From Bacteroidota bacterium (GTDB lineage Bacteria > Bacteroidota > Bacteroidia > UKL13-3), in the NCBI GenBank assembly GCA_947477885.1, contig CANJUD010000001.1:531296-595295 (forward strand): a stretch of DNA of 64,000 nt. Reading direction: 5' to 3'. Made by a program: the position numbers and the translations under genes. Positions 44,733-55,800 of this stretch are shown one piece after another; position 1 is the first letter of the stretch; each line of letters starts with the position of its first letter. The notes beneath the pieces are model-generated. The model ran no database searches, was not told where the DNA came from, and was given only the letters and a program-made list of their open reading frames with translations.

Positions 44733-45205
44733 GGGATTTATATATATTGTTGGGCAGCAATATGGGCGATAGTTTAGAGCAGCTCAGTACTGCAATTGGT
44801 TTATTAGATACTAAATTTGGCAATCATAAATTATCATCATTATATAAAACAAAAGCCTGGGGCAATACGGAGCAGCCTGATTTTTATAACCAGGTTATTA
44901 TATATAATACTTCACTTCGTCCACAACAAATTTTTGAAATTACCCAGCAAGTTGAAAAGAACATGGGCCGTGAACGCAAAGAAAAATGGGGACCACGATT
45001 TATAGATATTGATATCTTATTTTGCGGAAGTATGATATATTATAGTGATGTTTTAACTGTTCCGCATCCTCAATTGCATAGACGCAGGTTCACGTTAGAG
45101 CCCTTGTGCGAGTTGGCTCCGCAATTTTTGCATCCTGTTAAGAATTTTAGTTTGAAAGACTTGTTGAGGCTGTGTAAGGATGATTTGGCGGTGGAGCGGA
45201 TTTAG
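44729..45205 (+). CDS. folK: 2-amino-4-hydroxy-6-hydroxymethyldihydropteridine diphosphokinase
   Basis: 158 residues. HPPK motifs: LLGSNMGDS at the N-terminus, SSLYKTKAWGNTEQPDFYNQV, and the catalytic RERKEKWGPRFIDIDILF loop with its paired Asp residues. It transfers pyrophosphate from ATP to the pterin in folate synthesis. GTG start, coupled to the yciO-like gene by a 4-nt overlap. Confidence 0.93.
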   Translation: MRDLYILLGSNMGDSLEQLSTAIGLLDTKFGNHKLSSLYKTKAWGNTEQPDFYNQVIIYNTSLRPQQIFEITQQVEKNMGRERKEKWGPRFIDIDILFCGSMIYYSDVLTVPHPQLHRRRFTLEPLCELAPQFLHPVKNFSLKDLLRLCKDDLAVERI

Positions 45206-45240
45206 ACTCGCCATCGATCTTCATTCGGTGGGTTCGGTTT

Positions 45241-46062
45241 CTATTTTAATTTCATGTTCACTGTACTTAAAAGTCCAAAACATTTAAATATTTTTTTCTT
45301 ATAACTACGTTTTAATTTATTTAGAAATGAGCTTTCCTGTTTGGCATAATCGCAGTGCCATTTTTGAGTGAAGTAATCGCTAGCCACTTGCTCATCGATG
45401 CTCATTCCGCTGCGTGTAGCGGATACATGGTGGAACCCGATGATGTTTCCGGTGGTGCCTGTGATAATACCTTTTTTAAGTGCATGATATATATAATCTA
45501 TATCATCTAAAGTGAGCCAAAATTTAGTATCGAACGGTCCGATTAATTCAAATATTTCTTTTCTGCCCATAAATACCACACCTCCAAAAAGTCCTTTACA
45601 GATGCGACCTTTATTTTTCTTTAAATAATATTCCCAATTTTTTTCTCCCTCCCAGAAATCAATTTCATGATATTGATTTTTGAGCATGGGCGGTTCAATA
45701 ATAAATGGCGTAAACAAATCTAATTCCCCATTTTTAATTTCATTGATGATAGCTGTATCCCATGCGGGCATTAGCACGCAGTCGTTGTTGAGGATCGCTA
45801 TGTAATTTCCGTTGGTATTGTTAAGTCCAGTGTTCCAAGCAAGGGCGGTGCCTGTATTTTCTTTTTCTGTTATGATAACAAGTTTGTGTTTTTTTTCTTC
45901 TGCAAATTTTTTCAATTGCAGCAAACCTTCTTTCGTAACCTTATCAGAGTTATTGTCTATAATAATCCACTCAGCTGGATGCTCACAATGTATAATATTT
46001 TTCTGAAGACAAGAAAGTGTGATTTCAATTTTATTGTAGACGGGGATGATGATGGAGAGCAT
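45241..46062 (-). CDS. Family 2 glycosyltransferase
   Basis: 273 residues with the GT-A fold: SIIIPVYNKIEITLSCL at the N-terminus, ILNNDCVLM as the DxD-like segment, and WLTLDDIDYIY later, then HHVSATRSG. No TM segment. It probably extends a surface glycan. A promoter-like box lies at 46196-46203 with a leader that contains a 22-codon ORF. No other glycan genes are adjacent, but the deacetylase/GNAT pair is 2 kb away. Confidence 0.85.
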   Translation of the reverse strand: MLSIIIPVYNKIEITLSCLQKNIIHCEHPAEWIIIDNNSDKVTKEGLLQLKKFAEEKKHKLVIITEKENTGTALAWNTGLNNTNGNYIAILNNDCVLMPAWDTAIINEIKNGELDLFTPFIIEPPMLKNQYHEIDFWEGEKNWEYYLKKNKGRICKGLFGGVVFMGRKEIFELIGPFDTKFWLTLDDIDYIYHALKKGIITGTTGNIIGFHHVSATRSGMSIDEQVASDYFTQKWHCDYAKQESSFLNKLKRSYKKKIFKCFGLLSTVNMKLK

Positions 46063-46066
46063 GGGG

Positions 46067-46108
46067 AGAGTATCAAGTATATAGTATAAGGTATCAAGTA
46101 TAAAATAG
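46067..46108. repeat. TATCAAGTAT-type repeat in the glycosyltransferase leader
   Basis: GAGTATCAAGTATATAGTATAAGGTATCAAGTATA recurs in related form at 58884, 59627 and 59744, always between genes. Confidence 0.5.
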
Positions 46109-46110
46109 CC

Positions 46111-46179
46111 TCATACTATAAGAGTTTGAATCTCTTTGATTATAGATGAAAGTGAATTATCGTTTTTAAATGGTTTCAT
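46111..46179 (-). CDS. 22-codon leader ORF upstream of the glycosyltransferase
   Basis: ATG 46179 to TGA 46111 encodes MKPFKNDNSLSSIIKEIQTLIV. It starts 17 nt after a TACTTTTG box and ends about 50 nt before the glycosyltransferase start. It may be a translated leader or the truncated start of a lost gene; the N-terminus is loosely like that of DUF721 proteins. Coding is unproven. Confidence 0.35.
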   Translation of the reverse strand: MKPFKNDNSLSSIIKEIQTLIV

Positions 46180-46195
46180 AATTATAGTTATTCAA

Positions 46196-46203
46196 CAAAA
46201 GTA
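46196..46203 (-). promoter_or_regulatory. -7 promoter box ahead of the leader ORF and glycosyltransferase
   Basis: Minus-strand TACTTTTG matches TAnnTTTG, with a T-run about 20 nt upstream. Confidence 0.5.
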
Positions 46204-46224
46204 CAAGAAACATTTTTATAAAAA

Positions 46225-46247
46225 AAGCCTAGCGTTTAACTCGGCTT
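46225..46247 (-). terminator. Terminator of the MBOAT/SGNH/GEVED gene group
   Basis: AAGCCTAG and CTCGGCTT (one mismatch) with a 7-nt loop, followed on the minus strand by a run of T, 22 nt after the GEVED gene stop. Confidence 0.65.
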
Positions 46248-46268
46248 CTTCTATATCATATTCTATTA

Positions 46269-49200
46269 TCACTCACTCCCCAAATCAACCAAACGTATAA
46301 TAGTGGACTGTCCATTAACAAGCATACGTAATATATATACTGCTTGTGCGGTGCTGCTAGTGGTGATGAGCATGCTGTGCTTGCCTTCGGCCATTTGCGA
46401 GTTAGTGAGAGTTTTTATTTTTCGGTCATACATATCATATAGTTCTATATTTACTAGGCTATTTTTTGCCAAAGTAAAATTCAGATTAGCTTCGTGATTA
46501 TAAGGATTGGGAAATACAGAAATATCAATGGCTAAAAGTTGTACTTGGCTAACACCTGTGTTTATATTGATTGTTTGTGTAGCAGAATCGGTGCAGCCAT
46601 ATTTGGCAATTACTACTAATTTTACGGTATATATTCCATCACTACTATATGCATGTATAGGAGATATATTGCTTGCTGAGTTACTATCGCCAAAGTTCCA
46701 AATATATTTAGTATATTGTGCAGAATCGGGAGTGAATTTAATATTGGAGGGTGAATTTTTAGTATAATTAAATGTAGCTTTTAGTTTGGGTAATATTTCT
46801 ACATTTACTGTATCTATAGCAATACAGCCGTCGTTACTATATACTTTAGCCCAATAGGTTCCTGTTTTGTTTACTTTAATACTTTGAGAATTTGCCCCAG
46901 TGCTCCACAAATATCCCGACTGATTTCCGGCATCTAATATAAATGCATTGCCATCGCACGAACCTCTGTCGTAGCCAAGATTAACTGAGGGTAGGGGGTA
47001 GTTGAGCAAGTCGGCTGTATCTGAGTTTGTGCACCCTTTGCTATCGGTTACTTTTAACCAATAACTTGCAGGTGTTGATACCGATATCATACTTGATGCA
47101 CTACCATTGCTCCAAAGATATTGCGGATAATTACCACCCGTATTCCAATATACCAAATCACCAGGACAAACTTCTTGGTCAGACCCGAGATTAACAACAG
47201 GAGCTGGATTTACTTTTAAATAACGAGATACGGAAACATCGCAAGTAGTATTGGCATCTAATATAGTAAATGTAATAATAAAAACAGAATCGGCATCAGC
47301 AATATCAGGTGTAAAACTTAGACTGCCATTAGCAGTAGATGTAGGTTTTGTTAAATTATATTTCCCTACAGATTTTGTTCCGTTAATGGATATTATATTT
47401 GGTGTAATAAACCAATTGGTACCATACTGAGCATTGGTATACCCAGTTGGCGGTGTAACCTCATAGGTCAAGGTATTTCCGGCACAAGCATCATCCGGAT
47501 TTGCAATGGTGCCATTATTAAATTTGCCATCAAAAGGAGTACCTTTTATAATACTAGCACCTGATGGTTTATTTACTGTAGTTATTTTAATTGTATCCAT
47601 CGAAAAACAACTGGCAGGTTGCGGTGCAGAAGCAGTTACTATATAAGTACCCGCGGTTGAAACGGAAATAGTAGAAGTGGTATCGCCAGTGCTCCAATTA
47701 AATTTGTAACCAGTAAAGGTACCAGGGTTTAATATAGTTGTATTTCCTATACATAAAATTCTGTCAGGGCCAAGATTTAAATTGGGCGTGTTATATATAT
47801 CCACATGCACAGTATCGGTATTTGAAATGCCGTAAATAGAATCGGTAGCGGTACACCAATAATTACCTGAATATTTTGCAACAATGGTATCGGAAGTTGC
47901 TTTGTATTTGCTCCACTGCAGCTTCCATGGCTGGTTCTGCGGGTTTGCATATATTGTTACTTTATCGCATACTGCGGTGTCATTTCCCAAATTAATTTGT
48001 GGTTTATCAGCAACAGCAAAGTTGTCGAAATTAATATAATAAAAATTGGATGCAGCAGAAGTAGTGATGATTTTTACTATTAAATTATTGCCGCTATATT
48101 TGCCTAAATCATATTGCAAACTATAATAATTATTACCACTTGAATTGGCTGTTAATATTTTATATATCGTTTTATAAGTTACACCGCAGTCAATGGAAAT
48201 ATTAATAAATACGGTATCAGTTTTTGGCATTACCGCTGATGCTTTATAATATATTTTGAAAGTGGAGAATTTTGTCAATGGGCCAATGAGCTCAGAGGTT
48301 GCAGTGTTTTTTCTGTTGTACAACATCACACCGCTAAGAGAGTTTGAAGAATTTACACCAGTATTATTGCTCATGGCAAATCCACCAGCGGTAAATGACT
48401 TTGGTATGCTCATGTAATTTTCAAAATCGGCTAAATATCTAGGTTTTATTAGTATGTCGGGAGAATATGTTTTGTATACTTTATCATTATAGGGTATGCT
48501 GTCACCATTTACAGTGATGTTGGCATTTATATCATAATTGCCTGGATATTTACTCATATCCAAAGTGCCATTTAAATTAACTAACATGGAGGAGGCAGGA
48601 GCTAAATAACCCGATTTGAAAATAGAATCTAAACTGCCTGTATTAAGGTTGCTCATATCCACGTGTACATCCATATTGTTATTGGCAAACATAATTGTAT
48701 CAGATCCGGCATTATATATTGCTAGTTTTACAGGTTCATTATTTGAATAACATGATTTCATCAAAGGGCTTTCAATATTATATAAATAGGCATCTATTTT
48801 TTTCTGATCATATATATACACATTATAATCTTCCGATTCTCCGTAATAGGCAGTATCGCATACACCGCCACTTGAGAAATACGATATCTTTACTCGCATT
48901 CCTGTTATACCTGTTTTTACGGTGTTTGGAATAGCTATATTTATATGAATAGTATTTTTGTATAATCCAGTGGATGTACTTCCATTATATATTTGTTCTG
49001 ATGATTCAAAATCTCCATTTTGGTTATAATCTATCCAAGCTTCAATATCACACTGATAAAAATAACCCCCACAAATTTGGGTAACAGCAAAAGGGTAGGT
49101 ATTTCCTCGTATTAGTGGTATAAAACCCACATTGGTAAAATCAGTATATCCATGTTTGCAGTCTGGGTTATAGTCTATGGGTAATGTATCACTACCATTG

Positions 49201-50087
49201 GAAAATTTTCCAAAAGTAACATTCCCAATATTTGCTAAAGTAGGGTAATAGGATTTGCCGTGGCAATAACAATTGGTGGCAGGTTTTTGTGTAATAAGCA
49301 AGCCCTGTGTTGAGTCAGTATAGCCGCTGCAGGTTACCAAACAGCGGTAATATGTTGAGTCGCTTTGTGAAGTTTTTAAGGTCATATTAAATGCACTTCC
49401 TATATTTGTCCACGTGCTATTGTCAGACGATTTTTGCCATTGATAGCTTTGGCCCGCACCTACTGATGCACCTTGCAATGAAAGGATAAATGTATTACTA
49501 GTACAAACATTATTTTTATCAGAAATAACACTACCCGCAGTGGGTGGGGAAGTACAGGGTACATATTTAATATTGATATTATAATCTTCACAATCGCCAT
49601 AATATAAATTTTGACAGGCAGTGATTTTTGTATAATAGTATGAAAATACTACACGCATTTTTGTAAGGCCCGAATCGGCATTGCTGGGCACGTTAAAATA
49701 TATACTATCTTGGGTAGATGCTGGTATATCATTTACTTCGCCAATTTTCTCTTTGGTTTCAAAAGTATCATTGCCATTAAAATCTAACCAAACAGCAATA
49801 TTTCCATATCCTGTTGAGTTGGGACCAGAAGTAACTTTCACCCAATATCCATAGCCAGTTTTAACGGTGGTTGATTGTGTATTATAATAAGTATAGAAAG
49901 GAGAATTAGCGGGCATAGTGCTTGTATTGTTAATAGAATCAAGTGTTACATTGGATGTGTAAAAGCCCCAGGATTGCCCAGAGCCCAAGAAACTAGGTTT
50001 GCATACTTGCGACTTACCAACTGAAGTAAAAAATACAATCAGTATAATAGGGGCAAAAAAATTGAAATTTGGTTTGATGCTTTCCAT
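46269..50087 (-). CDS. Large secreted protein with two GEVED domains, PKD domains and T9SS type A domain (1 of 2)
   Basis: 1272 residues with a signal segment (PIILIVFFTSVGKSQ). Two GEVED domains end in YGDCEDYNINI (about residue 175) and YGESEDYNVYI (about 425). Between and after them lie Ig-like segments with LNLGPDR-type loops and a PKD domain (YIWNFGDSNSASN, about 1140). The sorting domain is VFPNPYNHEANLNF ... AVYILRM. GEVED domains occur in adhesins and metalloprotease-associated proteins. It is a paralog of the gene at 52833 and lies 33 nt after the SGNH-like gene, so it is probably in the same transcript as MBOAT. Confidence 0.83.
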   Translation of the reverse strand: MESIKPNFNFFAPIILIVFFTSVGKSQVCKPSFLGSGQSWGFYTSNVTLDSINNTSTMPANSPFYTYYNTQSTTVKTGYGYWVKVTSGPNSTGYGNIAVWLDFNGNDTFETKEKIGEVNDIPASTQDSIYFNVPSNADSGLTKMRVVFSYYYTKITACQNLYYGDCEDYNINIKYVPCTSPPTAGSVISDKNNVCTSNTFILSLQGASVGAGQSYQWQKSSDNSTWTNIGSAFNMTLKTSQSDSTYYRCLVTCSGYTDSTQGLLITQKPATNCYCHGKSYYPTLANIGNVTFGKFSNGSDTLPIDYNPDCKHGYTDFTNVGFIPLIRGNTYPFAVTQICGGYFYQCDIEAWIDYNQNGDFESSEQIYNGSTSTGLYKNTIHINIAIPNTVKTGITGMRVKISYFSSGGVCDTAYYGESEDYNVYIYDQKKIDAYLYNIESPLMKSCYSNNEPVKLAIYNAGSDTIMFANNNMDVHVDMSNLNTGSLDSIFKSGYLAPASSMLVNLNGTLDMSKYPGNYDINANITVNGDSIPYNDKVYKTYSPDILIKPRYLADFENYMSIPKSFTAGGFAMSNNTGVNSSNSLSGVMLYNRKNTATSELIGPLTKFSTFKIYYKASAVMPKTDTVFINISIDCGVTYKTIYKILTANSSGNNYYSLQYDLGKYSGNNLIVKIITTSAASNFYYINFDNFAVADKPQINLGNDTAVCDKVTIYANPQNQPWKLQWSKYKATSDTIVAKYSGNYWCTATDSIYGISNTDTVHVDIYNTPNLNLGPDRILCIGNTTILNPGTFTGYKFNWSTGDTTSTISVSTAGTYIVTASAPQPASCFSMDTIKITTVNKPSGASIIKGTPFDGKFNNGTIANPDDACAGNTLTYEVTPPTGYTNAQYGTNWFITPNIISINGTKSVGKYNLTKPTSTANGSLSFTPDIADADSVFIITFTILDANTTCDVSVSRYLKVNPAPVVNLGSDQEVCPGDLVYWNTGGNYPQYLWSNGSASSMISVSTPASYWLKVTDSKGCTNSDTADLLNYPLPSVNLGYDRGSCDGNAFILDAGNQSGYLWSTGANSQSIKVNKTGTYWAKVYSNDGCIAIDTVNVEILPKLKATFNYTKNSPSNIKFTPDSAQYTKYIWNFGDSNSASNISPIHAYSSDGIYTVKLVVIAKYGCTDSATQTININTGVSQVQLLAIDISVFPNPYNHEANLNFTLAKNSLVNIELYDMYDRKIKTLTNSQMAEGKHSMLITTSSTAQAVYILRMLVNGQSTIIRLVDLGSE

Positions 50088-50120
50088 AATATATAAGTGG
50101 GTAAAAGAAAATTAAAATGT

Positions 50121-51251
50121 TTATTTGATGAATTTTAAATTATATAGGCTAAGAATTTTAGTGAGTCCGATAGAGGTGATATGATATTGATCGCTGAATT
50201 CTTTGCCAGCGGCTTTCAAATTTAAAGGTTCTGGATTAAATCCACCAATAATTTTCACACCTAGCTCACTGCACTTTTTTCTAACGGCTAATTCAATACT
50301 GGCTTTCTCATATTTCATCAGTTCAATATATACATCTGGATGTATAGGTGATATATAAATCGTTAAATTTATTTTTTCTTTGTTAGTAAGCGTTTCAACC
50401 AGTTTGTAAAATAAGTCCATGTTTTCTCCCTGGGCAAAAGCATCACAAAAGAAATTACCTTTTGCATTATTGAGATAGCTGATAGATTTTCTTTTAACTG
50501 CTGCATCATCAAGTTCAGAAAGGTTTTTTAAAGCATAGCCACCATCATTATACATCATTGAGTAGCCCGTTAACTCTTCTTTGTTAGTTGCTTTTATAAA
50601 TTCAGTACCCAAATAGTTTAAGCAATTTTGGAAATAAGAAGGTGAAATAAATTCGAAAAAATTACTTAGCCAAGCAACAGCTTCTGGTTTTTCAATTAGC
50701 GAATTAGACAGTTCTGGTTCAAGGCCCATCTGCTGGCGGGCATATATATAATTTTGTTTTACGGTACTTCCTACACCAATTTTATTTACCGTATCTGCAA
50801 CAAAAATATTGCCCTTACCTAATTTTTTTCTAGTATGAAATGTCCAAGGATCTATTCCTAAAATAATATTTTTTGGAAGTTGATTGTGTTCTTTGCAATA
50901 GCCATATAATGCCATATAATCTTTAATATTTGCACCGGGCAAGCTTAAATTTATAAAGCTATAATTGGGGAAAAATTTGGCCCTGAATTCAGAGGTTCTG
51001 CTTGAGCCCCATACTGCAATATCAGGCGAAATTTTCGAAGCCTTATATAGTTCCAACATTTTAATTTTATATTCATGAAGTGACGAAGGGATTGCTTTTA
51101 TAGCAATGTTTTTACCGCTAAGGCCAATCTCTACCATTTGTTGCGAGCGGTTGTGCATGATTTCTCCCGGGTCATATTTATAATTGATTATTATCACTAT
51201 AATAAGTGGCACAAGTAAAATAAGGGATATTTTTAGTAGTATTTTTTTCAA
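50121..51251 (-). CDS. Membrane-anchored SGNH-like protein, partner of MBOAT
   Basis: 376 residues with one N-terminal TM helix (ILLKISLILLVPLIIVIIIN). A WGSSRTSEF segment (about 102-110) could be the Ser block of an SGNH-like hydrolase/acyltransferase; LGIDPWTFHTRKK follows. No exact family can be given. Proteins of this layout next to MBOAT genes carry out O-acylation of envelope polymers, so I infer an acyl-transfer or release step in the periplasm. It begins 12 nt after the MBOAT stop. Confidence 0.65.
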   Translation of the reverse strand: MKKILLKISLILLVPLIIVIIINYKYDPGEIMHNRSQQMVEIGLSGKNIAIKAIPSSLHEYKIKMLELYKASKISPDIAVWGSSRTSEFRAKFFPNYSFINLSLPGANIKDYMALYGYCKEHNQLPKNIILGIDPWTFHTRKKLGKGNIFVADTVNKIGVGSTVKQNYIYARQQMGLEPELSNSLIEKPEAVAWLSNFFEFISPSYFQNCLNYLGTEFIKATNKEELTGYSMMYNDGGYALKNLSELDDAAVKRKSISYLNNAKGNFFCDAFAQGENMDLFYKLVETLTNKEKINLTIYISPIHPDVYIELMKYEKASIELAVRKKCSELGVKIIGGFNPEPLNLKAAGKEFSDQYHITSIGLTKILSLYNLKFIK

Positions 51252-51263
51252 TTTTTCAGGGTA

Positions 51264-52727
51264 TTAAAATTGAAAATAAATAAAACTAGAATCAGTTTTG
51301 AAACTGCCCAAAAAGTATATGGCAAATACAGCCCCAATATATACTGAGTATCGCAATGGTAGGGCTTGTTTTGAAATCCATTTGTTCATATTTATTTTAG
51401 AGTGTAGCTTATCAAAGGCTAACAAAAATATGATAACTCCTACGGCGGTAAATAATGGTGCTTTACCTAGTCCCAACGATAAATTATCATAGGGGATATT
51501 ACCACTCAATACATTGCTAATTAAGCTACCCCAGCCTTCAAACATTTTGCTAAATATTAATTGTGCGGTTTCAAAATTAGGGGCTCTAAAAAATACCCAG
51601 GCGAGGGTAACCAGCAAAAATGTAAATATAACATTCAGAATATTTCTTACCCTGTTCTTATTTTTTTTTCTCATCCCAAATATTCGGTCTCGTATTAAAG
51701 CACTTAAAAGATATAGTCCGTGAAGTGCTCCCCATACTATAAAAGTCCACTGTGCCCCATGCCAAAAACCGCTGATTAGAAAAACCAGGAATATATTGAG
51801 GTATGCTCTCCCCAGTGTTTTTACCCTATTGCCTCCTAGTGGAATATATAAATAATCTCGAAACCAAGTTGACAGTGAAATGTGCCATCGTTTCCAAAAT
51901 TCTGAAATAGACTGCGAGAAATAAGGTTGCCTGAAGTTTGTCATGAGTTCGATTCCCATCACCCTTGAAGCACCAATTGCGATATCAGAATACCCGGAAA
52001 AATCACAATATATTTGAAAAGAAAAAAAGATGGCCGCTATAATAAGACCTACATTTTCATACCCGTCTAAATTTGAGTATGCCCTATCAACAAAAATAGA
52101 TAACCTATCTGCTATCACAATTTTTTTTATCAATCCCCAGGCCATTAACATTAAACCACTTTTAACTCTTTTATAATTAAAATTATGTTTTTCTTTAAAC
52201 TGGTGTATAATATTCTGAGGGCGTTCAATAGGCCCAGCAACTAATTGGGGATAATACATTACATATAATGAATAAATTCCAAAATGCCTCTCGGCTTTTT
52301 GGTTTCCTCTATATACTTCAATGGTATAGCTCATTGCCTGAAAGGTGTGAAACGACAAGCCGACTGGTAGAATAATTCCTAATAAATGTATGGGATAATG
52401 CAGGTGAAGTGCTTCGCCTACTGCGTTAATATTTGTAACAAAAAAATCGAAATATTTAAATATGGCCAATACACCCACATTGGCAATGATGCTCCACGAT
52501 AAGTATAGTTTTCGTTTTCGGCCAGATGCATTTTCAATTAGTATACCCGCAAAATAATCAATGATAATAGTAAAGAACAATATTAATATATATATGGGAA
52601 TAAACACCATATAAAAATAACAACTTGCAAATAGTAATAATGCCCACCTTTTATTTTGCGGTAAATAAAAATATAACAGTGTTACTAATGGAAAGAATAA
52701 TGCAAAATGTAGGGAGTTAAATAGCAT
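51264..52727 (-). CDS. MBOAT family O-acyltransferase
   Basis: 487 residues with many TM helices. Family signatures: SEFWKRWHISLSTWFRDYLYIPLGGNR, and the conserved His in SGFWHGAQWTFIVWGALHG. The C-terminus ends FIYFQF, seen in AlgI/DltB-type relatives in Bacteroidota. It moves acyl groups across the inner membrane to envelope glycans or teichoic-type polymers. Substrate unknown. It is cotranscribed with the SGNH-like gene. Confidence 0.9.
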   Translation of the reverse strand: MLFNSLHFALFFPLVTLLYFYLPQNKRWALLLFASCYFYMVFIPIYILILFFTIIIDYFAGILIENASGRKRKLYLSWSIIANVGVLAIFKYFDFFVTNINAVGEALHLHYPIHLLGIILPVGLSFHTFQAMSYTIEVYRGNQKAERHFGIYSLYVMYYPQLVAGPIERPQNIIHQFKEKHNFNYKRVKSGLMLMAWGLIKKIVIADRLSIFVDRAYSNLDGYENVGLIIAAIFFSFQIYCDFSGYSDIAIGASRVMGIELMTNFRQPYFSQSISEFWKRWHISLSTWFRDYLYIPLGGNRVKTLGRAYLNIFLVFLISGFWHGAQWTFIVWGALHGLYLLSALIRDRIFGMRKKNKNRVRNILNVIFTFLLVTLAWVFFRAPNFETAQLIFSKMFEGWGSLISNVLSGNIPYDNLSLGLGKAPLFTAVGVIIFLLAFDKLHSKINMNKWISKQALPLRYSVYIGAVFAIYFLGSFKTDSSFIYFQF

Positions 52728-52774
52728 AAAAAAACGTTAAATAATTTTATATATTAATAATACGTATTTAAATA

Positions 52775-52820
52775 AAAAGAAAACCTATATTTTTTTTAAA
52801 GTATATATAGGTTTTCTTTT
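52775..52820. terminator. Bidirectional terminator-like hairpin between the GEVED gene 2 and MBOAT
   Basis: AAAAGAAAACCTATAT and ATATAGGTTTTCTTTT form a 16-bp perfect stem with a 14-nt loop and T-rich flank. It lies 12 nt after the stop of the GEVED gene at 52833 on the minus strand. Confidence 0.75.
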
Positions 52821-52832
52821 ATAAATTTATTA

Positions 52833-55800
52833 TTAATCGTTAGCCATGTCAACCAAGCGTATCACTGTCGATTGCCCATCTATCATAATACGGAGTATAT
52901 AAACTGCTTGTGCGGTATTGTTTGTAGCTATCGGCATTTGGTGTTTTCCTTCGGCCATTTGTGCATTGGCAAGGGTGTTTACTTTGCGTCCATACAAATC
53001 AAATAGCTCTATATTCACCTGTGCATTTTTAACCAAATTGAAATTCAGATTTGCTTCGTGGTTATAAGGATTGGGGAATACAGTTAGTTCATTTACCAAG
53101 CTTAGTGGCATATTGATGGCTGTATTTACATTGATAGTTTGTGAGCTTGAATCGGTGCAACCGTTGGTTCCAGTAACAATCAGTTTCACTACATAGGCAC
53201 CCGTTATCATATAGGTATGTGCAGGCGATGCTTGCGCACTCTTCGCAGTTCCATCACCAAAATTCCAAGTATAACTAGTATGGGTGGTAGTAGTTGGATT
53301 GAACTGCACTGCCGATTTTCCATTGGTGATACTATAACTAAATGAAGCATCAGGTAATGGTAGTAAACTCACATCAACCGAATCATAACTAAAGCAACCA
53401 TTGGCATCGGTAATTTTGAGAGTATAAGTACTTGCTGCTGAAACAGTAATTTTTGAAGTTGTAGCATTGGTGCTCCACAAATATGCACTTGCGGTTCCAC
53501 CATCTAATACTACACTATTGTTAGGACATATACTTTGATCGGGACCTAAATTAGGAGGCGTAACTGTATAATTACTGATTGTAATACTATCGAAATTAAC
53601 ACATCCTTTGCTATCGGTTACTTTTAACCAATAGTCTCCAGGTGTAGTAACGCCCAAGATATTGCTGGTACTTCCATCACTCCATTTATAAGAAGCAAAT
53701 GAACCACTGCTCGATAAATATATTTGTGCATTGGGGCAAACAGTTTGGTCATTTCCCAAGTTCACATTTGGAATTGAGTTTACCGCTAAGTATCTCATTA
53801 CGGTGGTGTCGCAACCCGTTGCACTATCAATTACATTTACCATAATCATAAACAATGAATCTGCATCGGCCAAATCGGGTATGAAGTTAAGACTTCCATT
53901 GCTTGATGCAGTGGGAGGATTGATAGTTACTTTACCCACAGGAGCATTCCCATTAAAAGTAACAACACCTGATGCAGGGATGTTCCAATCAACACCAAAC
54001 TTGGCGTTGGTATGGCCTGATGGCGGCGTTAATTCATAAGTAACACTATTGCCCACACAAACATTATCGGGAGCAGAAGTTGTACCTGAATTATATTGGC
54101 CATTAAAAGGCGAACCTTTTACAATATATACACCTTTGGGTTGGTTGCTGGCCAAAATTTTCACCGTATCTATATCAAAACAACCAGCGGGGTTTGATAC
54201 CGTTACTATATAAGTTCCGCCTTTAGTTACTGCAATGGTTGAAGTCGTGTCACCTGTATTCCAAAGATAAGTATATGATGCTGGGAAGGTACCAGGATTT
54301 AGAACTGTATTTACTCCTGAACATGTTTTTTGGTCGGGACCAAGGTTGGCAACTGGTGTTGAATAAACAGTAATTTTTATAGTATCAATGGTCCAAACAC
54401 CATAAATAGCATCCATGGCTCTGCACCAATAAACACCAGTTGTAGTAACCCTTAACGTATCTTGTATGTATTTGCTTTTGCTCCAGGTAAGATCCCAACT
54501 ATAATAATTGGGGTTGGCAAATAAAGTTATATTATCGCAAACAGAGGTATCGCCACCAAAGTTTAAATCTGGGCGATCGGCTATTGCTATATTGTCAAAA
54601 TAAATCATATAGGATGAGCCAGCATGGGCAGCCCTAACTAATCTTACAATAATATTATTCCCAGCAGCAGCTCCTAAATCAGCCTGAATACTATCCCATT
54701 TATTTGAGTGGGTATTGTTTGCAAGTATCCTATATACATTTTTAAAAGTCAATCCGCAATCGAATGATGCCTGAACAAGAATTGTATCTTTGGACGACAT
54801 GGTTCCTGCACATTTATAAAATAATTTTAAAGCGGTAAGGTTGGTGCAAGTGCCAATAAGTTCGGTAGTAGCAGTAGCCTTATTAGTGCTTGACATACTT
54901 GTTTCCAATCCATCGGTACTATTTAAACCGGTGCTGTTGCTTAATGCAAACCCGTCATTGGTATAAGATGCAGGAACAGTATAGTTTAAATTAAAATCTT
55001 GTAAATAACCCAATGGTATTGCAACTGTTGGCGTAGTAGTAATTCTAATAGTATCATTATAAGGGATGCTATCGCCATCCAATGAAACGGAAACTACAAA
55101 ATCATAATCACCTCCTGTATAGCTCATGTCAAGTTTTTGATTGAAGGTAACATTCATAGTAGCAGCAGGAGCTAATTTGCCGGATGTGATTACAGTATCC
55201 AAACTTCCCGAATTGAGATTGCTCATTTCAAGATGAACATCTATATTGTTTGTAGAAAAATCGATGGTATCTGTTCCTTGATTAAATACAGCTACTTTCC
55301 CAATTTCATTTCCTGAATAACAAGATTTAATTGCGGGGCTTACCATAGATTTTATCGCTGCATCAATTTTCTTTTTATCAAATATTACAACAGTATAATC
55401 TTCTGTTTCGCCATAAGTATAATTACCACAAGCACTACCTGAAGATGAGCCACCATATTCTGAACGTACTCGCAGATGAGTAATTCCATAAGTAGCACCA
55501 GATGGTATGGCAATATTTGCACGGATGGTATTTCCTTTGGATCCGCTAGTGGTATTTCCTCCATATATAAGTTCTGAATTTTCGAACACACCATTTTGAT
55601 TATAGTCAATCCAAGCTTTTATATAACATGCACTAAATGTGCCTGCATCAACTTGTGTAACTGAAAATGGATAAGTAGCTCCACGTATCAGTCCTATTTT
55701 GCCAATACCTGTATAATCAGAATAGGTGGCTGAAACATTGGTATTGTTCGTAGCAGGCAAAGTGTCGACCCCATTGCTGAAGTTGCCAAAAGTAACATTT

